Assembly: GCA_041686695.1 (NCBI GenBank)
Contig: JAWLDJ010000001.1
Location: 20,481 to 84,480 of the forward strand
DNA from: T1Sed10-7 sp041686695
GTDB lineage: Bacteria > Actinomycetota > Nitriliruptoria > Nitriliruptorales > Nitriliruptoraceae
DNA length: 64,000 bases
Direction: 5' to 3'
Shown here: one piece after another, positions 34,970 through 43,498 of the stretch
Numbering within the stretch: the stretch's first letter is position 1
Layout: each line of letters opens with the position of its first letter
Translations under genes and position numbers: made by a program
The notes under the pieces: model-generated
Seen by the model: the letters and a program-made list of their open reading frames with translations, nothing else
What the model was told of the DNA's origin: nothing
The model's database searches: none

Positions 34970-36244
34970 TCACCGATCCCGGCCGCCGAGGAAGTGCCAT
35001 CCCGCGGCCAGGGAGCCGATGGCCAGGGCGAACCCGATGGCGGTCCGCGTGTCGCGCCCACCGGGGTTCGCTTCGGCGTCCAGGGCTGCCGTGCGCGGTC
35101 CGAGGGCCGGGCTGGACGGGCTCGGGCCGTTGGCGCGTACCAGGCCGGTGCGAGCGCCGTCGGTGGCCGCGAACCGCCCACGGGTGCCCGGCGTGACGGG
35201 GTCGGCCGCGCGTCGTGAGCCGGCATCGGTGCGGGGCGTTGCACCGGCCGCACGCGGCGGTGGTGGCGGACCATCGGCGTCGGGCTTCGCGACCGACCGT
35301 GACGCCCCACGGAGGCGGCCGCGACCGGCCGCGGTCCCGCCGGAGACCTCGGTGTCGGGCTCGTGCTGGTCCACGCCGAGCTCGTCGAGCTGGTGGGGGG
35401 CGATCAGCGGGCCGTGCACCCCCTCGTAGCGCACCGCCGACAGCACCGCGCCGTACAGGTAGAGGCGACCAGCCAGGTAGAAGAGCAGCAGCAGGGCGAT
35501 CACGCTTCCCAGCGCCCCGTACAGCGCGTTCGCGCTCTCGACCTGGGCGCTGACCCAGGTGGCGCCGGCGACCTTGAGCGCCGTCCAGCCAGCGCCGGCC
35601 AGTACCGCGCCAGGCACACGGTCCCGGACGCTCAGGACGGCGGATGGCGCGAGGAAGGTGTAGGCGGCCAGGAACAGGCCGACGTCCAGCACGAAGCTGA
35701 CGAGGGACGACAGCAGCACCGCGACCGAGGACGGCACGAAACCCAGACCGATACCGGCGAACGAGGACGCGGTGGTGCTCGCCATCGCCAGGAGCCCGAG
35801 GGCGACCAGCGCCAGCAGTTGGCGCAGCCACTTGCCGATGCCGAGCAGGAGGGGTGCGCGGAACACCACTCGCGTGGAGACCATCGCGGCGTTGATGACC
35901 CTGCGTCCGGCGAACAGCAGCACGAGGAGCCCGATGACCCCGATCGTGCCACGCTGCGAGACGACGTTGGCCAGCAACTCCGCCACCTGGCTGTCCCCGG
36001 CACCGACGGTCTGGTCGAACCCGGGGATCGCCCCGGTGAGCTGCTCGGCCACCGCCAGCTGGTCGTCCGGGTCGCGGAGCACGAAGCCGGCGACCGAGAT
36101 CGCCAGCAGCAACAGGGGGAACAGCGACAGGAAGGCGAAGAACGCGATCGCAGCGGCCAGGGGGTCCGCGGCGTCGCGGACGTACCGGTCCTGCACCCGC
36201 AGAGCGGTCCCGATCACCGGGAGATCCAGGAGCCGCTGCTTCAC
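34970..36244 (-). CDS. YihY/BrkB-family membrane protein
   Basis: 424 residues, GTG start with GGAGG. Six hydrophobic helices in the first 300 residues with the family features AAAIAFFAFLSLFPLLL, GRRVINAAM and the late ALYGALGSVIALLLLFYLAGRLYLYGA region. The C-terminal 130 residues are Arg/Pro/Ala-rich and disordered, ending with another short hydrophobic stretch. Function of the family is not established (it was once annotated RNase BN in error). Sits between hemD and hemB. Confidence 0.85.
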   Translation of the reverse strand: MKQRLLDLPVIGTALRVQDRYVRDAADPLAAAIAFFAFLSLFPLLLLAISVAGFVLRDPDDQLAVAEQLTGAIPGFDQTVGAGDSQVAELLANVVSQRGTIGVIGLLVLLFAGRRVINAAMVSTRVVFRAPLLLGIGKWLRQLLALVALGLLAMASTTASSFAGIGLGFVPSSVAVLLSSLVSFVLDVGLFLAAYTFLAPSAVLSVRDRVPGAVLAGAGWTALKVAGATWVSAQVESANALYGALGSVIALLLLFYLAGRLYLYGAVLSAVRYEGVHGPLIAPHQLDELGVDQHEPDTEVSGGTAAGRGRLRGASRSVAKPDADGPPPPPRAAGATPRTDAGSRRAADPVTPGTRGRFAATDGARTGLVRANGPSPSSPALGPRTAALDAEANPGGRDTRTAIGFALAIGSLAAGWHFLGGRDR

Positions 36245-36305
36245 ACATCCTCCACGCTCGGCAGTACCTGTGCCGCAGGGAGGATAGACCCCGCGCGGCG
36301 CCCGC

Positions 36306-37076
36306 TCAGGTCGCAGCCGTGACCAGTGCCGCCACCAGGCCATCGAGGTCGTGGGGGTCGGCCTCGGCCGCCACGGTCAGACCGTGCGCGGCGCAGGCGG
36401 CGCTGGTGACCGGTCCGATCGATACCAGGCGGCCCGACCAGCGACGATCCTCCAGCAACGCCAGCAGGTTGTGGACGGTGGAGGGCGAGGTCACCGCGAT
36501 CAGGTCGATCGCCCCGTCGGCCAACTCGTCGAGCACCGTCTCGGGAAGCGCGGACGGCCGCAGGATGCGGTAGGCGACCACCTCGTGCACGTCGTAGCCC
36601 TTGGCCGCGAGCGCCACGGGCAGCTCCTGGCTGGCCAGGTCGGCGCGCGGGAGCAACGCGACGCCGCGACCGGGAGGGATCGCCGCCGCCAGTGCACGGG
36701 TCGTCGCTCGCTCCGGCACCAGGTCGGCCCGACGTCCCAGCTGCTGCGCGAGCCGATCCTCGGTGCCCGGACCGACACAGGCGACGAGAGCGATCTGCTC
36801 GAGGACGTCGGCCGGCAGGCCGGCCGCCTCCAGCGCCGCGGCGAGCGCGACCACGCCGTTGGGGGAGGTCAGCGCCAGGACCGACACCTCGCCGCGGGCC
36901 ATCCGGTGCGACGCCTCGGCGAGCGCGTCCCGGTCTCCCGTGGCGATCTCGAGCACGGGAGCCTCCACGGGGCTACCGCCCAGCGCCCGGATGCGGGCGC
37001 TCAGCTCAGGGGCCTGCTCCCGGGTCCGGGCGACCAGCACCCGACAGCCGGCCAGCGGCCCGTCGGTGACGCTCAT
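36306..37076 (-). CDS. hemD: Uroporphyrinogen-III synthase
   Basis: Closes and inverts the tetrapyrrole ring. 256 residues, two-domain HemD fold: RVLVARTREQAPELSARI at the start, ALTSPNGVVAL, and the second-half VTSPSTVHNLLALL then VSIGPVTSAACAAHGL. The ATG overlaps the hemC stop by 4 nt. Stand-alone, not fused to a methyltransferase. Confidence 0.93.
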   Translation of the reverse strand: MSVTDGPLAGCRVLVARTREQAPELSARIRALGGSPVEAPVLEIATGDRDALAEASHRMARGEVSVLALTSPNGVVALAAALEAAGLPADVLEQIALVACVGPGTEDRLAQQLGRRADLVPERATTRALAAAIPPGRGVALLPRADLASQELPVALAAKGYDVHEVVAYRILRPSALPETVLDELADGAIDLIAVTSPSTVHNLLALLEDRRWSGRLVSIGPVTSAACAAHGLTVAAEADPHDLDGLVAALVTAAT

Positions 37077-38056
37077 CTGGCCTCGGCCCGGAGGGTGGAG
37101 AGGACCTGCTCCCCGCCGGCCTCGAGCAGGGTCGCTGCCATGGCGCGTCCCAGGGTGAGCGCGTCGTCCGCCCCCGTCTCGTGGGAGGCACGGTACAGGC
37201 GGGTCCCGTTCGGATCGGCCACCATGCCGAGCAGGACCAGCCGCTGCTGACCCGTGGAGCTCGTGCGCTGTTCCGCGTGTGCGCCGATCGGTGCCGAACA
37301 GCCTCCCTGCAGCTGCAGGAGCAGTTCGCGCTCGGCGGCGATCTCCGTGCGTGTGACGGGATCGTCGAGACGCGCGAGTGCCGTGCGTGTGGCGCCCGCG
37401 TCGCGGCGGCACTCGACCGCCAGGGCGCCCTGCGCCGGCGCGTGCAGCAGCTCGCCGTGCTCCAGGGGGACCGCGACCAGGCCGTCGACCTCCGGCCGCA
37501 GGCGCAGCAAGCCCGCCAGCGCCACGACGACAGCGTCGAGACGGCCCTCCGACACCGCCCGCAACCGGGTACCGAGGTTGCCGCGCAACGGCTGGACGAG
37601 CACGTCGCGACGATGGCGCTGCAGCTGGGCCTGACGACGCGGCGCCGAGGTCCCGACGGTGACCGGTCGGTCACGCGGCAGCTCCGCCAGTCGCCACCCC
37701 GCTTTGGAGACCAGGGCGTCACGCGGATCGACACGGGCCGGCACCCCACCGATCACGAGCTCGGGATGCTCCTCACTGGGCAGATCCTTGTAGGAGTGGA
37801 CGACCACGTCGCAGTCGCCGTCGAGGACCGCACGACGCGTGCCGTCGACGAACAGCCCCTTGGCGTCGAAGGCCTCGATGGCGCGGTCCGGATGCTCGTC
37901 ACCGGTCGTCGCCAGCGGCACGATCTGAGCCGGGCGTCCCGTCGCCGCCTCCAGGGCCGAGGCCACCGAACGTGCCTGGACCTGCGCCAGCGGGGAGCGA
38001 CGGGTCGCGACACGCCAGGGTCCCTGCCCGGCCGTGACCGAGGCAGCGCCGCTCAC
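37073..38056 (-). CDS. hemC: Hydroxymethylbilane synthase
   Basis: Polymerises four porphobilinogens. 327 residues with VVVHSYKDLP, the anion-binding VGTSAPRRQAQL and RGNLGTRL, and the dipyrromethane-cofactor Cys253 in LQGGCSAPIGAH. GTG start overlaps the hemA stop by 4 nt. Confidence 0.96.
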   Translation of the reverse strand: MSGAASVTAGQGPWRVATRRSPLAQVQARSVASALEAATGRPAQIVPLATTGDEHPDRAIEAFDAKGLFVDGTRRAVLDGDCDVVVHSYKDLPSEEHPELVIGGVPARVDPRDALVSKAGWRLAELPRDRPVTVGTSAPRRQAQLQRHRRDVLVQPLRGNLGTRLRAVSEGRLDAVVVALAGLLRLRPEVDGLVAVPLEHGELLHAPAQGALAVECRRDAGATRTALARLDDPVTRTEIAAERELLLQLQGGCSAPIGAHAEQRTSSTGQQRLVLLGMVADPNGTRLYRASHETGADDALTLGRAMAATLLEAGGEQVLSTLRAEAR

Positions 38057-39384
38057 GTGTCGGCCTCCGGCAGGTCGAAGAGCTCGCGCACGAGCTCGAC
38101 CCCCGGGTCGGCACCCCCGAGGTCGGCCAGCTCCTTGAGCCGGACGGTGGGATGGTGCAGCAGGGTGTTGACGATGCCACGGGTGAGCGCATCCACCGCC
38201 GCGCGCTGCTGCTCGTCCAGGGAGGCCAGACGACCTCGCAGCCGCTCGAGCTCGGACTGGCGCACCGCTTCGGCCTGCAGGCGGATCGCACGGATCGTGG
38301 GCTCGACCTCCGTGGCACGGGTCCAGGCCACGAAGCGCGCGACCTCCTCCTCGACGATCTCACGAGCTTCGGTGAGCACCGAGCCGGCGTGCCCGCGATC
38401 CGCGAGTTGCCGCACGTCCGAGACGTCGATCACCGTCATCCCCGGCAGGTGTGCGCAGGCTGGGTCGACGTTGCGGGGGACCCCGAGGTCGAGCAGGACG
38501 AGCGGCTCGCGCGCCAGGCCGTCGGAGGTCACCGACCCCCTCGCCGCACCGGGTGTGTGCCGCTCCTCGCGCTCCAGCAGGACCCGTTGCGCGAGGTCGA
38601 CGTCGATGACCGCCTCGGCGGCGCCGGTCGTGCACACGACCACCTCGGCGTCGCGCAACGCCGCGCTCAGCTCGTCCACGACCGCGTGGGGCACCCGGCC
38701 GTCGAGCTTGGCGGCCAGACGTTCGGCCTTGTCGGTGCTCCGGTTCCACACCGTGACGTGGCCGGCACCGAGGTCGGCGACGCGACGCACCGTGAGCCCT
38801 CCGAGATCACCGGCCCCGACGACGGCGACGCGCGCCCCCGCCAACGGGGCACCGCGCTGCCGGTCGACCGCAGCCAGGCCGACCTCCACCATCGAGGAGG
38901 CACCCTCGGTGATACGGGACTCGTTGCGGACGCGGCGACCGACGCGCACGGCCTGTCGGAACACCCGCTGCAGGACACGACGCGCCGTGCCCTCTGCGCG
39001 CGCCACCTCCATGGCGTGCTTGACCTGGACCGCGATCTGGCGCTCACCGACCACCATGGAGTCCAGGCCCGCGGCGACCGCGAACAGGTGGGCCGCCGCC
39101 CGGTCGTCGTGGTAGCTGTACTCGAGCGCGTCGAGCTCCTGGGGGTGGATGTCCCCACGCTCCGCCAGCCAGCCCCTGACCTCCTGCAACCCGGGGTGGA
39201 ACCTCGTCACGTGCGCGTAGACCTCGACCCGGTTGCAGGTGGAGAGGATCACGGCCTCGGTCACGTGCTCCAGGGAGACCACCGCGTGCAGGGCCTTCGG
39301 GAGCTCATCGGCTGGGACCGCCACCCGTTCGAGCAGACCGAGCTCGGCGCTGCGGTGGTTGCAGCCGACGACCAGGAGTGCCAT
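38053..39384 (-). CDS. hemA: Glutamyl-tRNA reductase
   Basis: First enzyme of the C5 pathway. 443 residues. Catalytic Cys50 in LSTCNRVEVYAH; NADPH-binding GAGDLGGLTVRR; C-terminal dimerisation helix. The usual GE-x-QILGQVK loop reads GERQIAVQVK, a small departure. GAGAGG lies upstream of the ATG. Heads the hemA-hemC-hemD operon; the 230 nt between it and the rex stop hold no site I can name. Confidence 0.95.
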   Translation of the reverse strand: MALLVVGCNHRSAELGLLERVAVPADELPKALHAVVSLEHVTEAVILSTCNRVEVYAHVTRFHPGLQEVRGWLAERGDIHPQELDALEYSYHDDRAAAHLFAVAAGLDSMVVGERQIAVQVKHAMEVARAEGTARRVLQRVFRQAVRVGRRVRNESRITEGASSMVEVGLAAVDRQRGAPLAGARVAVVGAGDLGGLTVRRVADLGAGHVTVWNRSTDKAERLAAKLDGRVPHAVVDELSAALRDAEVVVCTTGAAEAVIDVDLAQRVLLEREERHTPGAARGSVTSDGLAREPLVLLDLGVPRNVDPACAHLPGMTVIDVSDVRQLADRGHAGSVLTEAREIVEEEVARFVAWTRATEVEPTIRAIRLQAEAVRQSELERLRGRLASLDEQQRAAVDALTRGIVNTLLHHPTVRLKELADLGGADPGVELVRELFDLPEADT

Positions 39385-39614
39385 GCGGGGACGAACCTCT
39401 CGACGGAAGGGCTGCTGAGCGGCCGTGTTCCGAGGTCGTTGGACGGATGGTGGACGCGCCCCACGCAGGTGCGCCGCAGCGGCGCAGGCGAGGAGCGGGT
39501 ACTCGCCGGGAGGGAGGTCGCCGCCGGACCGGCAGCGACCAGAGGCCTACCGGTCGTCAGGATACCGCGCACTCCAGCCGTGGCCCCAGTCGAGATCGCC
39601 GACGGGTCGTCGCC

Positions 39615-40295
39615 TCACACGGGCCGAGCGGCTGAGCCCGTCGTCTCCCGCGGGGCGGCGGGCAGTCCCGGGCCGGCCTGTTCGTAGAAGGACAGGATCT
39701 GCAGCTCGGTGGCCAGGTCCACGCGGCGCACGGTCACGTGCTCCGGGACCGAGAGGTGGGTGGGCGCGAAGCTGAGGATCGACCGCACGCCCGCGGCGAC
39801 GAGCCGCTCGGCCATGCCCTGGGCGTGGGCGGCCGGGATCGCCAACACGGCGACCCCGATGCCCTCCGCCGCGACGAGTTCCTCGAGCTCCGACACCGAC
39901 CGCACCCGGTGCCCGGCGACCTCCTGGCCGATCACCTCCGGCGCGGCATCGATCAACCCGACGATCCGGAAGCCACGCCGCTCGAAGCCGCCGTAGCTGG
40001 CCAACGCTCTGCCGAGGTTGCCGACCCCGATCAGCAGGACCGGCCGGTCCTCGACCAGGCCCAGGGCCCGCGACAGCTGGCCTGCGAGTCCTTCGACGTC
40101 GTAGCCGACCCCACGCGTGCCGTGGCTGCCGAGGTAGGACAGGTCCTTGCGCACCTTGGCGGCGTTCAGCCCCGCGGCGCGTGCCAGGTCATCGCTGGAC
40201 AACATGCCGATCCCGGCTTCCGCTGCCTCGATCAGCACCTGGAGGTACACCGGGAGCCGCGCGACGGTCGCTGCGGGGATCTGACCTTCTCGCAC
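39615..40295 (-). CDS. rex: Redox-sensing transcriptional repressor Rex
   Basis: NADH/NAD+-sensing repressor of respiratory and fermentative genes. 226 residues: N-terminal winged helix (residues 10-75, AAKVRKDLSYLGSHGTRGVGY), then a Rossmann domain with GVGNLG at 90-95, and a C-terminal swapped helix near ELQILSFYEQ. GTG start. A minus-strand TAGCCT at 40391-40386 may be its -10. Being next to hemA matches the actinobacterial rex-hemA-hemC-hemD arrangement; a candidate target site is at 9199-9218. Confidence 0.95.
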   Translation of the reverse strand: MREGQIPAATVARLPVYLQVLIEAAEAGIGMLSSDDLARAAGLNAAKVRKDLSYLGSHGTRGVGYDVEGLAGQLSRALGLVEDRPVLLIGVGNLGRALASYGGFERRGFRIVGLIDAAPEVIGQEVAGHRVRSVSELEELVAAEGIGVAVLAIPAAHAQGMAERLVAAGVRSILSFAPTHLSVPEHVTVRRVDLATELQILSFYEQAGPGLPAAPRETTGSAARPV

Positions 40296-40469
40296 GCGCT
40301 CCCCCTCACCCTCGACGGTCGGTGCGGTGCCATCTCGCGCGAGCCGAACCTCACCGCCGGTGTCGCAGCGCTCCCGCAGCCGGTGAGGCTAGGCGCTGCA
40401 GCCACTCGACGTCACGCTGGCACCGACAGCGACGGTGCCAAGAGCCGACGGCCGACCCACCCCTCCTGC

Positions 40470-40736
40470 TCAGCGTCGCCGTCTGCGCCGAGCGTCACGC
40501 AGGGCAGCACGCACCTGTCCCGGCGCCACCTCCAACTCGGCGACCTCGGCGCCGTCCACGCAGATCACGGGCACGCGCACGCCGTAACGGCGCACCAGCT
40601 CCGGATCCTCGTCGACATCGATGGTGTGGACCACGGCCGCGCGCCCCTCACGAGCGATGAGGCTGGCGGCCCGGTCACACAGACCGCACCCGGTCCGGGT
40701 GTAGAGGTGCACGACCGGCCGGTGCCGTCGAACCAT
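40470..40736 (-). CDS. Glutaredoxin-like protein
   Basis: 88 residues from the ATG with CAGGAG upstream; an earlier in-frame start adds 18 residues and lacks support. Thioredoxin fold with VVHLYTRTGCGLCDRA (redox C-G-L-C), IDVDEDPELVRRYGVRVPVICVDG (cis-Pro) and a C-terminal run of Arg. Probably cytoplasmic thiol-disulfide exchange; in a mycothiol producer the partner may be mycothiol. TAGCTT on the minus strand at 40823-40818 could be its -10. Confidence 0.85.
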   Translation of the reverse strand: MVRRHRPVVHLYTRTGCGLCDRAASLIAREGRAAVVHTIDVDEDPELVRRYGVRVPVICVDGAEVAELEVAPGQVRAALRDARRRRRR

Positions 40737-40908
40737 GGCTGCCCGCTCCTGTCGCTGGAGGCTGCGCCCCCCGGGCACGGGCTCCGGCATCCCCGCCGCG
40801 CGACGAGCACCTCGCTCAAGCTAGCGCAGCCCACGGCCGATGGTGCGCGCGTACCGGGCGGTGCCGACCGGACACCGTGGCCGCCGCGAGGTCAGGCCGT
40901 GGCCGCGG

Positions 40909-40914
40909 TAGCGT
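40909..40914 (+). promoter_or_regulatory. Candidate -10 box for a leaderless transcript
   Basis: TAGCGT ends 7 nt before the ATG at 40922, the spacing expected when transcription begins at or next to the start codon. No ribosome site is seen. Leaderless mRNAs are common in actinobacteria. Confidence 0.4.
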
Positions 40915-40921
40915 GAGGCCC

Positions 40922-41827
40922 ATGCGTCTCCTCGCCTCCACCGGCTCGATGTTCGCCCGTCCCCTGGACTGGGCCTTCGGCGTGTTGGTCGAAGCCGGCT
41001 ACGACGGCGCGGAGCTCATGGTCACCCAGGATCCGGCGACCCAGGACCCGGAGCGGATCCAGGCGGCGGCACGCTCCGAGGGCATCGGCGTGGAGGTGGT
41101 GCACGGGCCGTTCCTGTTGCTCACCCGCCGGGTGTTCGGGACCGACCCGGTGGCCAAGGCCCGTCGCTCCCTGGCGTTGGCAGGCGCCGTCGGCGCCGAC
41201 CTCATGATCGTGCACCCGCCCTACCGCTGGCAGCGCGGTTTCCACCGCTGGCTCGTCGATGCGGCCGACGACGAGGCGGCTGCGCACGCGTGCCGGGTCG
41301 GCGTCGAGAACCTCTACCCGGTCGCGATCGGGAGCCGGCCCGTGCGGTTCCATCGCTACACGACCGCCGAGGACCTCGCACCTTTCCACCACATCGTCCT
41401 GGACACCAGCCACTTCGGCGTCGCCGGTCAGGACATCAACGAGGCATACCGCATGCTGCGCGAGCAGGCCGTCCACCTGCACGTCTCGGACCACCGAGGT
41501 GGCCCCCGCGACAGCCATGCCCCGCTGGGACACGGCCGACTCCCTCTGGCGTCCTTCCTCCACCAGGTCGGACGGGATGCCCGAGCCGGTATCGGCGCCG
41601 TGGGACGGTCACAGGTCTCGATCACCCTGGAACTGGACTGCCGCCGCTACCTCGACGACCGGTCGGCCCTGGTCGGCTACCTCCGACAGGAACGCTTCAA
41701 GGCCATCGCGCTGCTCGACGGCGCCCCGGCCGAGGAGATCCTCGGACGACCTGACATCGTCCAGGTGGCGCCCGGTCGTGACGAGGACGACGCCGACCAG
41801 CCCACGGTCGCGCCCGACGGCACCTGA
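40922..41827 (+). CDS. Sugar-phosphate isomerase/epimerase-like TIM-barrel protein
   Basis: 301 residues of the xylose-isomerase-like (AP endonuclease 2) superfamily: EAGYDGAELMVT, VEVVHGPFLLL, GADLMIVHPPYRW, VGVENLYP, HHIVLDTSHFG, VHLHVSDHRGG, LGHGRLPLASF and ITLELD, with His/Glu/Asp at the barrel metal positions. Substrate unknown. The start MRLLASTGSMF is preceded by a -10-like box with no ribosome site, suggesting a leaderless mRNA. A homologue lies near proC in mycobacteria. Confidence 0.85.
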   Translation: MRLLASTGSMFARPLDWAFGVLVEAGYDGAELMVTQDPATQDPERIQAAARSEGIGVEVVHGPFLLLTRRVFGTDPVAKARRSLALAGAVGADLMIVHPPYRWQRGFHRWLVDAADDEAAAHACRVGVENLYPVAIGSRPVRFHRYTTAEDLAPFHHIVLDTSHFGVAGQDINEAYRMLREQAVHLHVSDHRGGPRDSHAPLGHGRLPLASFLHQVGRDARAGIGAVGRSQVSITLELDCRRYLDDRSALVGYLRQERFKAIALLDGAPAEEILGRPDIVQVAPGRDEDDADQPTVAPDGT

Positions 41828-41851
41828 CGGCCAGCTCGCCGCTTCGAGGCT

Positions 41852-41899
41852 GGTGGTCGGCCACGCCCACCCAGCAGCTGCTGGGTGGCCGGCACCACC
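41852..41899. terminator. Long hairpin containing a 22-bp perfect palindrome
   Basis: The core 41867-41888 reads CCACCCAGCAG then its exact complement CTGCTGGGTGG with no spacer. Outer arms GGTGGT (41852-41857) and ACCACC (41894-41899) also pair. It begins 25 nt after the TIM-barrel stop, so termination is likely. The perfect dyad could also be a protein site. Confidence 0.6.
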
Positions 41900-42004
41900 T
41901 GGCCGTCGACGCCGGGCACGCCGACGTGCACCCGTGATCGCCACGCGTCACACTGCACCCGCCCGCGCCCGATCCGGGGGCGCGGCAACGACCGGAGGAC
42001 CCCG

Positions 42005-42097
42005 ATGCGCCACGGCACGACGATCGCGCTGGCCGCGCTGCTGCTGCTGATCGTCGTGGCCGCGGCCGTCCAGCTCAGCCGCGCCGCCGCCCTGTGA
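42005..42097 (+). CDS. Small single-helix membrane protein
   Basis: 30 codons, MRHGTTIALAAL onward. GGAGG is placed 7 nt before the ATG, which is strong support for translation. After five polar residues the rest is one hydrophobic helix ending in a short basic/polar stretch (QLSRAAAL). It sits between the hairpin after the TIM-barrel gene and the convergent acyltransferase stop at 42110. Function unknown. Confidence 0.55.
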   Translation: MRHGTTIALAALLLLIVVAAAVQLSRAAAL

Positions 42098-42109
42098 GCG
42101 GCCGGCGGC

Positions 42110-43498
42110 TCACAGGAACACCGAGCGGCGACCCATCAGGTTGCGCTGCAGCATCTGCTGGATCCGCTCGCGCACCTGGTCGGTCAGGTCGAACAGGGCC
42201 ATCGGATCCTCGGCGAGATCGCTGCCGAAGCTGGCCGTGTCGATCGGGTCGCCGTACTCGATGATCCACTTGCTGGGCAGCGGGAGCAGGGCGAAGGGCC
42301 CGAGCACCGGCAGAGCGAACATCTGCGCGACGACGGGGAAGTACGGGAAACCGAGCAGCCGCGCCACGATCCGCAGATCGAACAGCATCGGGTAGATCTC
42401 CTCGCTTCCCACGACCGCCGTCGGGATGATCGGTACCTGTGCCCGGGACGCCGTGGCCACGAAGCCGCCCCTGCCGAAGCGCTGCAGCTTGTACCGGTCC
42501 TTCCAGGGTTTGCCGAGCCCCTTGAACCCCTCGGGCCACACGGCCACGAGCTCGCCCGAGGACAGCAGGCGGTCGGCGTCGTCCCCCGAGGCCAGGGTCG
42601 CGCCGGTCTTGCGTGCCAGCGTCCCGACCAACGGGGTGCGGAAGACCAGGTCAGCGCCGAGCTCGCGGGCGTGGCGACCCGTCAGGTCGAACACGTCCAG
42701 CCGCGTGATCAGCGCGTCGGCCGGCAGCGTGCCGGCGTGGTTGGCCACCAACAGCGCTCCACCCTGCTCGGGTACGTGCTCGATGCCGTGGGAGGTGACC
42801 CGCCAGTAGTGACGGTGCATCGGCCGGAGCAACGGCATCAGCACCTGCGTGGTCAACTCCTCGTCGAAGCCGAACTCGTCGATCTCGTAAGCACCCGTCA
42901 CACGTCGGCGCAGGAAGCCGATCAGTCCACGCAGCGCCTCCAGGAACCGGTCGTCAGCGGCATCGCGGAGGAGCTCCAGACCGTCGATCGCCGATCCGTA
43001 GCCACGCTGGAGCAGCTGCGCTTGCGCCCAGGCGAAGGACCCTGTCCGCGGTCCGGAGGCGGTGCCCGCCGGCTCGCGCGCCTCGGTGGGCGCACCCGTG
43101 CCGTCCGCCATCCGAGCCTCGTGGGGCGCCCCCGCTGCGTCAGCTCCCCCCGTGCCGTCCGCCGTCCCAGGGGCGCCGGGAGCCACCGCGTCGCGGGTCT
43201 CGGAGATGGCGGGATGGGCGCGTCCCCCGGCGCGGGGACGGACCGCGCCGCCCGCCAGTCCCGGCGAGCGCCGGGGCGCCGAACGCGCCGGTGCCGCCTC
43301 CCGGTCCGGATCGGTCGGGGTGTGGACGCGGCAGCGGCCGTCCTCCACGGCGTAGTTGCGGCACCTCGCCCCCGACGCGGTGGTCGCGACACACCGTGGA
43401 CGTCCGGGCTCGGAGGGCAAGCCGGAGCGCGCGTCGCGGGCGGCGCGCTGCTCGTCCAGCGAGAAGACCTGCGCCTCGCTGTGGGCCGGATCGCTCAT
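42110..43498 (-). CDS. Lysophospholipid acyltransferase-family protein with N-terminal Cys/His motif
   Basis: 462 residues. The C-terminal PlsC-like domain (about 205-440) has VANHAGTLPADA (the catalytic HxxxxD is changed: NHAGTLPAD), VFRTPLVGTLARKTGA, WPEGFKGLGKPW and VPIIPTAVVGSEE. Residues 35-60 read CVATTASGARCRNYAVEDGRCRVH, a C-x8-C-x8-C-x2-H pattern like small zinc-knuckle motifs. Between them is an Ala/Gly/Pro linker. Overlaps the epimerase stop by 4 nt. The same epimerase-acyltransferase pair occurs in mycobacteria (Rv0501-Rv0502). Confidence 0.85.
   Translation of the reverse strand: MSDPAHSEAQVFSLDEQRAARDARSGLPSEPGRPRCVATTASGARCRNYAVEDGRCRVHTPTDPDREAAPARSAPRRSPGLAGGAVRPRAGGRAHPAISETRDAVAPGAPGTADGTGGADAAGAPHEARMADGTGAPTEAREPAGTASGPRTGSFAWAQAQLLQRGYGSAIDGLELLRDAADDRFLEALRGLIGFLRRRVTGAYEIDEFGFDEELTTQVLMPLLRPMHRHYWRVTSHGIEHVPEQGGALLVANHAGTLPADALITRLDVFDLTGRHARELGADLVFRTPLVGTLARKTGATLASGDDADRLLSSGELVAVWPEGFKGLGKPWKDRYKLQRFGRGGFVATASRAQVPIIPTAVVGSEEIYPMLFDLRIVARLLGFPYFPVVAQMFALPVLGPFALLPLPSKWIIEYGDPIDTASFGSDLAEDPMALFDLTDQVRERIQQMLQRNLMGRRSVFL

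Noticed and set aside
38053..39384. GERQIAVQVK in HemA as a sign of a non-functional enzyme
   Set aside because: All other catalytic features, including Cys50, are present and the gene heads an intact hem operon.
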